Shown: piece by piece, positions 1 to 5,559 of the stretch
Layout of the letters: the number at the start of each line of letters is the position of its first letter
How positions within the stretch are numbered: position 1 is the first letter of the stretch
Source: Spirochaetaceae bacterium
GTDB lineage: Bacteria > Spirochaetota > Spirochaetia > SZUA-6 > Fen-1364
DNA length: 12,342 nucleotides
Reading direction: 5' to 3'
Assembly: GCA_003141795.1 (NCBI GenBank)
Contig: PLNO01000246.1
Coordinates: forward strand, 1 to 12,342
Translations under genes and position numbers: made by a program
Notes under the pieces: model-generated
The model's database searches: none
The model's input: only the letters and a program-made list of their open reading frames with translations
What the model was told of the DNA's origin: nothing

Positions 1-439
1 ACAGCCGGCTGATGAAGGGGAGCTGCAGCTCGAGGCAATGCTCTTCGAGATGGGGGACGTCGTTGCGCCGGAAGAGGGGGTCCCGGGCGGCAAGGGCAGC
101 CACGGTGCGCATGTCGACGGGGATGTCACCGAGCGGGGTGGCGAAGGCCTCCGATTCGGTGAGAAAGATGCCGTCCTCCGCATCCCGATGCACGGGCCCG
201 ATCAGCACCGCCGTGCGGACGGGTCGCAGGGCGATGGACGCGAAGGCTTCCGCCATGACGTTGCCCGCGTAGTCGTATCCGGCATGGGGGGAGATTATCG
301 CGAACCGCGCGGCACGCGGGGTCGAGGAGCGGCTGAGGAGATCGTCGACTTTCGCGGCCAACGCCTCCCGGCGCCCCGGGTAGAACAGGCCGTCGACGAG
401 CGGGGGACGTATGGCCGCCTTGAGCGGAGTGACGCTCAT
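1..439 (-). CDS. amrB: MEMO1-family protein (AmmeMemoRadiSam system protein B), 5' part
   Basis: Seen: reading leftward from an ATG at 439, 146 codons stay open to the window edge, so this is the N-terminal part of a protein whose family is usually 260-300 residues. Motif SPHAGYDYAG lies at residues 50-59, GPVH at 81-84 and HLEEHCLELQLPF at 130-142. All three are signatures of the MEMO1 family, which is related to non-haem-iron dioxygenases. H52 and H84 are 32 residues apart, as are the metal-binding His49 and His81 of human MEMO1; the third ligand, a Cys, would lie off the window. Known: bacterial and archaeal homologues are often encoded with AMMECR1 and radical-SAM proteins, and their reaction is not settled. 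No clear ribosome-binding site precedes the ATG; a promoter-like -10 sits 10 nt upstream. It diverges from the polyamine operon. The family call is firm; the role in this organism is unknown. Confidence 0.88.
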   Translation of the reverse strand, partial: MSVTPLKAAIRPPLVDGLFYPGRREALAAKVDDLLSRSSTPRAARFAIISPHAGYDYAGNVMAEAFASIALRPVRTAVLIGPVHRDAEDGIFLTESEAFATPLGDIPVDMRTVAALAARDPLFRRNDVPHLEEHCLELQLPFISRL

Positions 440-449
440 ACCACGGAAA

Positions 450-478
450 AGTATCGTGGAATGCCGGAGTGAATGCAA
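450..478 (-). promoter_or_regulatory. Candidate sigma70-like promoter for the MEMO1-family gene
   Basis: On the minus strand, TTGCAT (+ strand 473-478) and GATACT (450-455) are separated by 17 nt. The -35 is poor (3 of 6 consensus bases) and the -10 is fair (4 of 6). The predicted transcription start would lie only a few bases before the ATG at 439, giving a very short or absent leader, which fits the lack of a Shine-Dalgarno sequence. Weak prediction. Confidence 0.3.
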
Positions 479-513
479 GCCCGGTCTGTTCCCGGTGCTT
501 GACCGGCACTCCG
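465..513. repeat. Imperfect palindrome in the divergent intergenic region
   Basis: Outer arms CGGAGTG (465-471) and CACTCCG (507-513) pair perfectly. Inner arms CAAGC (476-480) and GCTTG (497-501) pair, followed by CCGG (481-484) with CCGG (492-495) and one bulged T at 496. The apical loop is 7 nt. The element ends 6 nt upstream of the predicted -35 of the arginine decarboxylase promoter and overlaps the predicted promoter of the MEMO1-family gene. It could be an operator or a DNA/RNA hairpin; nothing identifies the binding partner. Confidence 0.4.
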
Positions 514-519
514 CGCTTC

Positions 520-548
520 TTGACTTCGCGACCCATCCGCCGTATCGT
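520..548 (+). promoter_or_regulatory. Sigma70-like promoter of the polyamine operon
   Basis: TTGACT (520-525) and TATCGT (543-548) are separated by exactly 17 nt and match the -35/-10 consensus at 5 and 4 of 6 positions. The predicted start near 554-555 gives a leader of about 22 nt that contains the Shine-Dalgarno sequence of the first gene. This placement also argues that the GTG at 577, not an ATG further upstream, is the real start. Confidence 0.55.
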
Positions 549-560
549 GAATCTTGCTTC

Positions 561-567
561 AAAGGAG
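561..567 (+). promoter_or_regulatory. Ribosome-binding site fixing the GTG start of the arginine decarboxylase
   Basis: AAAGGAG lies 9 nt before the GTG at 577. The open frame extends upstream to an ATG at 469, but that extension has no Shine-Dalgarno sequence, contains the predicted promoter and adds 36 residues absent from the family. Confidence 0.7.
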
Positions 568-576
568 ACTATTGAC

Positions 577-1122
577 GTGAGGTTCGTACCCCGAAAACTG
601 TTCCTGACCCGTGGCGTCGGGATCAACAAGGAAAAGCTCAACAGCTTCGAGATGGCTCTTCGCAATGCCGGCATCGCGCACCTGAACATCGTGCGGGTAT
701 CCTCGATCTTTCCGCCCGGATGCAAGATCGCCAGCCCTGAAGAGGGCCTGGCCGCGCTGGAAGCGGGGGAGGTGACCTTCGTCGTTCTCGCGGAGATGGC
801 CACCAACGAACCGGGACGGCGCATCGCCTCCTCCATCGGCATCGCCATACCCGCGGATCAGAAGATGTACGGCTACCTCTCCGAGCATCACACCTACGGG
901 CAGACGGAGAAGGAGGCGGGGGATTACGCCGAGGACCTCGCCGCGTCCATGCTCGCCACGCTGCTCGGCGTCCCGTTCGACCTGGACAAGGACTACAACG
1001 AGCGCCGTGAGCAGTACCGCATGGGCGGGCACATCGTCGACAGCACGAGCATCACCCAGACTGCGGAAGGCGCCTCGGGCGGCGTCTGGACGACAGTCGT
1101 CTCGGCGGCCGTGCTCCTGTAA
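577..1122 (+). CDS. pdaD: Pyruvoyl-dependent arginine decarboxylase
   Basis: Decarboxylates L-arginine to agmatine, the first step of putrescine synthesis by the agmatine route. Seen: 181 residues, the normal length for the family. The self-cleavage motif RVSSIFPPG has the serine pair at residues 42-43; by homology with Methanocaldococcus jannaschii PdaD (Ser52-Ser53) cleavage gives beta and alpha chains, and Ser43 becomes the pyruvoyl cofactor. The stretch GYLSEHH has a Glu at residue 103 that aligns with catalytic Glu109 of the archaeal enzyme. The start is the GTG at 577, with AAAGGAG 9 nt upstream. It is the first gene of an operon: its stop TAA shares one base with the ATG of the next gene. 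Known: this enzyme class occurs in Euryarchaeota and in scattered bacteria, where it replaces the PLP-dependent SpeA or AdiA. Histidine decarboxylase of the same fold is a less likely alternative, given the agmatinase downstream. Confidence 0.95.
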   Translation: MRFVPRKLFLTRGVGINKEKLNSFEMALRNAGIAHLNIVRVSSIFPPGCKIASPEEGLAALEAGEVTFVVLAEMATNEPGRRIASSIGIAIPADQKMYGYLSEHHTYGQTEKEAGDYAEDLAASMLATLLGVPFDLDKDYNERREQYRMGGHIVDSTSITQTAEGASGGVWTTVVSAAVLL

Positions 1123-2198
1123 TGAAGGGCCGGCCCCTCGATCCCGGGCCGATCACAAAAGGCATTGGGGTCGATACGCTCGTCGATGAGTTTTTCCTCA
1201 GCTATAACGCCGGTCGTCTGCGCGAAGCCTGCCATATCTTCGCCGATAAGATGCTCGCACCCGAGGTCACCGTCGGGCTCACGATCAGCGGGGCTCTGAC
1301 CCCGACAGGGCTCGGTTACGCCGCATTCGTTCCCCTCGTGGAGGCGGGCTTCGTCGACTGGATCGTCTCCACGGGCGCCAACCTCTACCACGACATCCAT
1401 CGGTCCCTCGGTTTCACCCTGTACGGGATCTCGCCATTGGTAGATGACGTCGCGTTGCGCCGTGACGGCATCATCCGCATCTACGACATCGTTTTCGACC
1501 AGGACGTCCTTTTCAAGACGGACGATTTTCTTGCGGAAGTGCTGAAGTCGAAGGAGTTCCAGAAGCGGATGTCCACGGCGGAGCTGCACTGGCGTCTGGG
1601 CCGTTACGTTCGTGAGAGGGAGAAGCTGCTCGGCGGCTCCTACCGATCGCTTCTGGGCGCCGCCTACGAGTCAGGGGTGCCGGTGTACACGTCGAGCCCC
1701 GGAGACTCGAGCCTCGGCATGGGCCTTGCCTCGCTGCGGCTCCAGGGGTACGAGGTGGGGTTCGATCCAGAGCTCGACGTGAACGAGACCGCTGCAATCG
1801 TCTACGAGGCCAAACGGACCGGCGGCAAAAGCGGCGTTCTCATACTCGGCGGAGGCAGCCCGAAGAACTTCGCGCTGCAGACCGAGCCGCAGATCCAGGA
1901 GATCTACAAGCTTGCCGAGAAAGGACATGACTACTTCATCCAGATCACCGACGCGCGCGTGGACTCAGGCGGGCTCTCGGGTGCGACCTCCCAGGAGGCG
2001 GTCACCTGGGGGAAGGTGGACCCGGAACAGCTCCCCGACACCGTCGTATGCTACACCGATTCGACGATAGCGCTTCCCATCATGACCGCGTATGCTTTGA
2101 CGAAACAGAAGCCACGCACGCTCCGCCGCCTGTACGACAGGCGGGAGGAGATGCTCGAGCGGCTCACCACCGATTTCTCGAAGAAACAGAAGGAATAG
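1122..2198 (+). CDS. speY: Deoxyhypusine synthase-like protein (SpeY-type, probable homospermidine synthase)
   Basis: 358 residues of the deoxyhypusine synthase family, an NAD-dependent aminobutyl transferase fold. Seen: TSSPGDSSLGMG and DVNETAA in the central nucleotide-binding region, GGGSPKN at 243-249, and EAVTWGKV near the C-terminus with Lys298 matching the active-site Lys329 of human deoxyhypusine synthase. The eukaryotic GGGxxKHH motif, whose His contributes to catalysis, is replaced by GGGSPKN. Known: bacteria lack eIF5A, the normal acceptor. In Anabaena a homologue (SpeY) is required to make homospermidine, and the sequence here resembles that type closely from end to end. Inference: it transfers an aminobutyl group to putrescine, giving sym-homospermidine; the donor (putrescine or spermidine) cannot be read from sequence. 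The ATG overlaps the preceding stop (TAATG) without its own Shine-Dalgarno, implying translational coupling. An archaeal-type role on aIF5A is unlikely. Confidence 0.9.
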   Translation: MKGRPLDPGPITKGIGVDTLVDEFFLSYNAGRLREACHIFADKMLAPEVTVGLTISGALTPTGLGYAAFVPLVEAGFVDWIVSTGANLYHDIHRSLGFTLYGISPLVDDVALRRDGIIRIYDIVFDQDVLFKTDDFLAEVLKSKEFQKRMSTAELHWRLGRYVREREKLLGGSYRSLLGAAYESGVPVYTSSPGDSSLGMGLASLRLQGYEVGFDPELDVNETAAIVYEAKRTGGKSGVLILGGGSPKNFALQTEPQIQEIYKLAEKGHDYFIQITDARVDSGGLSGATSQEAVTWGKVDPEQLPDTVVCYTDSTIALPIMTAYALTKQKPRTLRRLYDRREEMLERLTTDFSKKQKE

Positions 2199-3101
2199 AT
2201 GCGTCCGACACAGCACCACGGCTTCCTCGATCTCCCGGGGGAGCTCCAGGACCCGGCACGGGCACGGGTCCACGTTCTTCCCGTTCCCTATGAAGCGACA
2301 GTGAGCTATGAGACGGGCACGCGCGACGGCCCCGACGCCATCCTGCGCGCATCCCACGAGGTGGAGCTCTACGATGCCGAGCTCGATTCCGAGCCCTGTC
2401 TGTCCTGGGGCGTATGCACTCTCCCCCCCATGAAAGCGGTTTGGCGCACGCCCGATGACATGGTTGCCGCCGTGGCCGACGGGGCTGAGGCGATCATGCG
2501 CTCCGGCAAGTTTCCCCTGTTCCTCGGCGGGGAGCACAGCATCTCACCTGCTCTCCTCCGCGGGGTACGCAGGGTCGTGAACGAGCCGCTCGTCGTCGTG
2601 CAGATCGACGCGCACGCGGACCTGCGCGACAGCTTCCGGGGGACGCGGTACAGCCACGGGTGCGCCATGCGTCGCATCCTGGACGAGAACCCCGGGCCCA
2701 CGGTGCAGATCGGCATCCGCTCGTACTCCATGGAAGAGGCGATATTCATCCGGGAGAACATCGGACGGGTCAACCTCTGGCCGATGTCCCGCATCCACAT
2801 CGAGGATCCCCGCGATTTCCACCGCCAGCTCGCGGCGGCAGTCTCGGGACGGAAGGTCTACCTCACGATCGATGTCGACGGCCTCGACCCCTCCGTCGTG
2901 CCTGCCACCGGCACGCCGGAGCCTGACGGCCTCGGTTTTCGGCAGGCGTGGGAGATCATCCGGACCGTCACGACGAAAGGGAACGTGATCGCCGTGGATT
3001 GCGTGGAGCTTGCCCCCCGTCCCGGCCTTCACACCTCGGAGTTCAGCATCGCAAAGCTCCTCTACATGACTATCGCATCGATCATGGGGCCCAGGAACTG
3101 A
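2199..3101 (+). CDS. speB: Agmatinase (ureohydrolase family)
   Basis: Hydrolyses agmatine to putrescine and urea with a binuclear manganese centre. Seen: 300 residues, standard for agmatinases. Metal-ligand motifs appear in order: GGEHS with His113, DAHADLRD with Asp137, His139 and Asp141, SHGCAMRR at about 152-159, and DVDGLDPS with Asp225 and Asp227. A VELAPRPG stretch with the conserved Glu follows near the C-terminus. The start ATG directly abuts the TAG stop of the deoxyhypusine-synthase-like gene, and GAAGGA lies 4 nt before it. With the arginine decarboxylase two genes upstream, the pathway arginine -> agmatine -> putrescine is complete, which favours agmatinase over arginase, formiminoglutamase or guanidinobutyrase. 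The product putrescine is the presumed substrate of the enzyme encoded just upstream. Confidence 0.94.
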   Translation: MRPTQHHGFLDLPGELQDPARARVHVLPVPYEATVSYETGTRDGPDAILRASHEVELYDAELDSEPCLSWGVCTLPPMKAVWRTPDDMVAAVADGAEAIMRSGKFPLFLGGEHSISPALLRGVRRVVNEPLVVVQIDAHADLRDSFRGTRYSHGCAMRRILDENPGPTVQIGIRSYSMEEAIFIRENIGRVNLWPMSRIHIEDPRDFHRQLAAAVSGRKVYLTIDVDGLDPSVVPATGTPEPDGLGFRQAWEIIRTVTTKGNVIAVDCVELAPRPGLHTSEFSIAKLLYMTIASIMGPRN

Positions 3102-3112
3102 GCTCTGGTCAC

Positions 3113-3120
3113 GGGGGAGA
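3113..3120 (+). promoter_or_regulatory. Ribosome-binding site deciding the methyltransferase start
   Basis: GGGGGAGA lies 7 nt before the ATG at 3128. The open frame runs back to 2948 inside the agmatinase gene, but the upstream extension is the shifted reading of agmatinase codons. Confidence 0.6.
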
Positions 3121-3127
3121 GCAGCCG

Positions 3128-4249
3128 ATGATCCATTGGATCGAGGCCGGTGAGGAACGCTCTGCAGAATGGCGCTCGGAAGCCGGTGTCCCCCCGCCCG
3201 ACCGCGTCAAGGTCGCCGATGACACGATCGGCGCCGACGAAGCCTATCGCCTCGCCTGCGAGGGCACGGCCATCCTTTGGCGCGGCGATTTCCAGAACGC
3301 GCGACAGCTCCTCGTGGCCATGGCGCGGCGTGTCGATCGCGCATCGGCCATGGCGGGCAGGAAGCGCGCCGCAGTCTCTCTGACGGAACTTTTCCACGAT
3401 CATCGACGCGCGCAGATGCGACGCGCCCATACCCTGGGGATGCTCGTTCTTCCCTTCGAAGCCGACTACGCCGTGCCCTTGCGTCGCGCACCTGATGTGC
3501 GCCAGGCGTGCGCTGAGGCGTACGGCGTCGGCACGCACGCGTTCGTCGGATCTCTGCGCGAGCTGCTCGGAGTGATCGGCGCACATGAGTGGCGCAAGAA
3601 GGGGGTGAAGGTACCCGCGCTGGACGCGCGTATTCATCCCCACTACGGCGTATTCGCGCCGATCCGCGGTGAGTATGTGGGGCTGGTGGCAGGAGCCGTT
3701 CTGCCTGCCGACAGCCTGGCCTTCGACATCGGCACGGGCACCGGCGTGCTGGCGGCGGTGCTGGCTCGACGCGGCGTGAAGCGGATAGTCGGCACCGATT
3801 CCGATCCGCGTGCGCTTGCCTGCGCCCGGGACAACCTCGAGCGGCTCGGCCTGCTCGGGCACGTCGAGCTCGTGCAGCAGGATTTCTTCCCGTCAGGCCG
3901 CGCGCCGCTGGTGGTGTGCAATCCTCCGTGGATACCCGCGCTTCCAAGCTCGTCCCTGGAAAATGCGATCTTCGACCCGGAGAGCCGGATGCTGCGCGGA
4001 TTCCTCCGCGGTCTGGCCGACCACCTGGAACCGGCCGGCGAAGGGTGGCTCATCCTCTCCGATCTGGCTGAGCACCTCGGCCTGCGCTCGCGTGCCGAGC
4101 TTCTGGGGATGATCGACGCGGCAGGCTTGAAAGTCCTCGATCGAAAAGACGTCCGTCCCGAACACCCCAAGGCACGCGACGAGGGCGATCCATTGCACGC
4201 CGCGCGGAGCGCAGAGGTCACGTCGCTCTGGCGGCTTTCAGCGCAGTGA
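3128..4249 (+). CDS. Class I SAM-dependent methyltransferase with uncharacterised N-terminal half
   Basis: 373 residues. Seen: a Rossmann-type SAM-binding domain from about residue 195. FDIGTGTG (199-206) is motif I, TDSDP (from 223) is the acidic motif II that contacts the SAM ribose, and VCNPPW with NPPW at 265-268 is motif IV. NPPY/NPPW motif IV is typical of methyltransferases acting on planar nitrogen (adenine-N6, guanine-N2, glutamine-N5, as in PrmC or RsmC/RlmG). The first roughly 190 residues match no domain I recognise; a HPHYGVFAPIRGEY stretch links the halves. Family relatives are annotated only as methyltransferases, so the substrate is unknown. It lies 26 nt after the agmatinase with its own ribosome-binding site and is probably the last gene of the polyamine operon. 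Its final 12 nt overlap the 3' end of the convergent MFS gene. A polyamine N-methyltransferase is conceivable from context but unsupported by motif; an RNA or protein substrate is more likely. Confidence 0.82.
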   Translation: MIHWIEAGEERSAEWRSEAGVPPPDRVKVADDTIGADEAYRLACEGTAILWRGDFQNARQLLVAMARRVDRASAMAGRKRAAVSLTELFHDHRRAQMRRAHTLGMLVLPFEADYAVPLRRAPDVRQACAEAYGVGTHAFVGSLRELLGVIGAHEWRKKGVKVPALDARIHPHYGVFAPIRGEYVGLVAGAVLPADSLAFDIGTGTGVLAAVLARRGVKRIVGTDSDPRALACARDNLERLGLLGHVELVQQDFFPSGRAPLVVCNPPWIPALPSSSLENAIFDPESRMLRGFLRGLADHLEPAGEGWLILSDLAEHLGLRSRAELLGMIDAAGLKVLDRKDVRPEHPKARDEGDPLHAARSAEVTSLWRLSAQ

Positions 4250-5482
4250 GTCTCTCCGCCCTTGCAGGTTCTGCCGCCTCCATAGCCCCCACACGATGAT
4301 CGTCACGACCCAGCCCGCGGCAACCGGCAGCGCTGAGACGGTGATCGCCGTGCGGAGCCCGGCGCCATCGGCAAGAACTCCGAAGAGGAGCGGACTTATG
4401 GAGGAGGTCAGGGTCGTCAGACCCATGAGGAGCCCGAAGACCTGCCCTTTGGCCCTGTCCACGTTGAGCGCTGTGAGGATCATATTTTGCGGCGGGAAAC
4501 AGCCAGAGCCGGCGAAGCCGAAAAGCAGGAGGAGGACCGGATAGATGGCAGTCGGCAGGCGCAGGCCCAGGATCGGCAGAAGCGGGACGAAGAGCCCCGA
4601 GGCGATGAGGAAGGATAGAAAGGCCCCGCGACGGTCGGCGAATCTGCCCATGACAATGGCACCGACGGCGCCGCCGAGGAACCACAGCCCCATCGCGAAC
4701 GATGCAATGCCCGGGTCCAGATGCACGGACCGTACGAGGTAGGTCGGGAGGAAGCTCTGCACGGCGTTGACGCCGAGGACGCGCAGCATGACCCCGACGA
4801 TGAAGAGTGTGGAAAGCGCCATCGAAGCTTGCATGGTGCGGGGTGCGTCGATGCGCGCAGGTGCGGGGCGTTCTTTCGCCGCCGGACGCGCGCCGAGTGA
4901 AGCGCCGGGAACGAGAAGGATGAGAAGGCCCAAGATCGCGCCGGGGGCTGCGCCCACGGCAATCACTCCGCGCCAACCTATGGACGACACGAAAATGCCG
5001 TGGAGCACGAGCATCACCATGACGGCGAGCGCACCCGATGCCTCGAACAGCCCGTAGGTGCGACCGTTGGCCATGCCGGCGTCGTCGATGGACGCGTACG
5101 CCGCTGGGTGGTACGTGCTCACACCGATGCCGCCGATCACGATGCATGTGATGACCAGGGCGAGGCTCGGCATGATGGCGCCCGCCCAGAGCGCCACGGA
5201 TGCCAGGAGGAACCCGAACCCGATGAGGCGTAGCCGACCGATGCGGTCGGACCATGAGCCCGTGATCATGGAAGCGACTGCGGTCATGCAGAGATAGGCG
5301 GCGACGATTCCCCCTGCCGCGGTGTAGCGGAGCCCGAACTCCTGGAGGATGAGCGGAAGCACGGGCGGCAGCACGAACCAGTAGATGTCGTTCGCGCCGT
5401 GGCTCAGGTTGCGCAGCACGGCAGGGCGGAGAAAGCCCCGGGACCAGGTGTCCTTCGTAATGGGGGTGTGGGAAGAGCTCAT
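4238..5482 (-). CDS. MFS transporter (12-TM, drug/metabolite efflux type)
   Basis: Inner-membrane major facilitator, 414 residues from the ATG at 5482. Seen: about twelve hydrophobic segments with a longer polar loop in the middle (Lys/Arg/Pro-rich, near residues 205-225). The loop 2-3 signature GSWSDRIGR is at 75-83 and a second copy, GRFADRRGA, is in the C-terminal half, the normal duplicated 6+6 pattern. The N-terminal HGANDIYWFVLPPVLPL and the later TYHPAA resemble the fosmidomycin-resistance (Fsr) branch, but the substrate cannot be assigned. Start: a TTG at 5521 is in frame, but it lies inside a hairpin and has no ribosome-binding site; the ATG is preferred although its own Shine-Dalgarno is also poor. 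It follows the NFACT gene by 77 nt in the same direction, probably as the last operon member. Its end overlaps the convergent methyltransferase gene by 12 nt. Confidence 0.88.
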   Translation of the reverse strand: MSSSHTPITKDTWSRGFLRPAVLRNLSHGANDIYWFVLPPVLPLILQEFGLRYTAAGGIVAAYLCMTAVASMITGSWSDRIGRLRLIGFGFLLASVALWAGAIMPSLALVITCIVIGGIGVSTYHPAAYASIDDAGMANGRTYGLFEASGALAVMVMLVLHGIFVSSIGWRGVIAVGAAPGAILGLLILLVPGASLGARPAAKERPAPARIDAPRTMQASMALSTLFIVGVMLRVLGVNAVQSFLPTYLVRSVHLDPGIASFAMGLWFLGGAVGAIVMGRFADRRGAFLSFLIASGLFVPLLPILGLRLPTAIYPVLLLLFGFAGSGCFPPQNMILTALNVDRAKGQVFGLLMGLTTLTSSISPLLFGVLADGAGLRTAITVSALPVAAGWVVTIIVWGLWRRQNLQGRRDSLR

Positions 5483-5512
5483 GTAGAGGCAGGTATGGCA
5501 CGGGAGGCGGGC

Positions 5513-5536
5513 GTCCTGCAACCCCCGGGGCAGGAC
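5513..5536. repeat. Perfect 7-bp inverted repeat between the NFACT and MFS genes
   Basis: GTCCTGC (5513-5519) and GCAGGAC (5530-5536) flank a 10-nt C/G-rich loop. It is the only strong hairpin in the 77-nt gap and has no T-run, so it is not a typical intrinsic terminator. It may be an mRNA processing or partial attenuation point that lowers expression of the transporter. Confidence 0.4.
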
Positions 5537-5559
5537 TCAGCGGCCCGCACCGCCTGCCG

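Noticed and set aside
469..576. Upstream ATG extension of the arginine decarboxylase
   Set aside because: No ribosome-binding site, overlaps the predicted promoter, and adds 36 residues not found in the family; the GTG at 577 has a good AAAGGAG.
126..848. 240-residue leftward open frame across the MEMO1 gene and the start of the decarboxylase
   Set aside because: Its C-terminal half is a frame-shifted reading of the MEMO1 gene and its N-terminal half is antisense to pdaD; low-complexity Arg/Pro-rich product with no family motif.
2948..3127. N-terminal extension of the methyltransferase into speB
   Set aside because: The extension is the shifted frame of agmatinase codons and the ATG at 3128 has its own ribosome-binding site.
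4218..5501. 427-residue frame overlapping the MFS gene on the same strand
   Set aside because: His/Arg/Pro-rich product without membrane segments; the neighbouring frame gives a clean 12-TM transporter.
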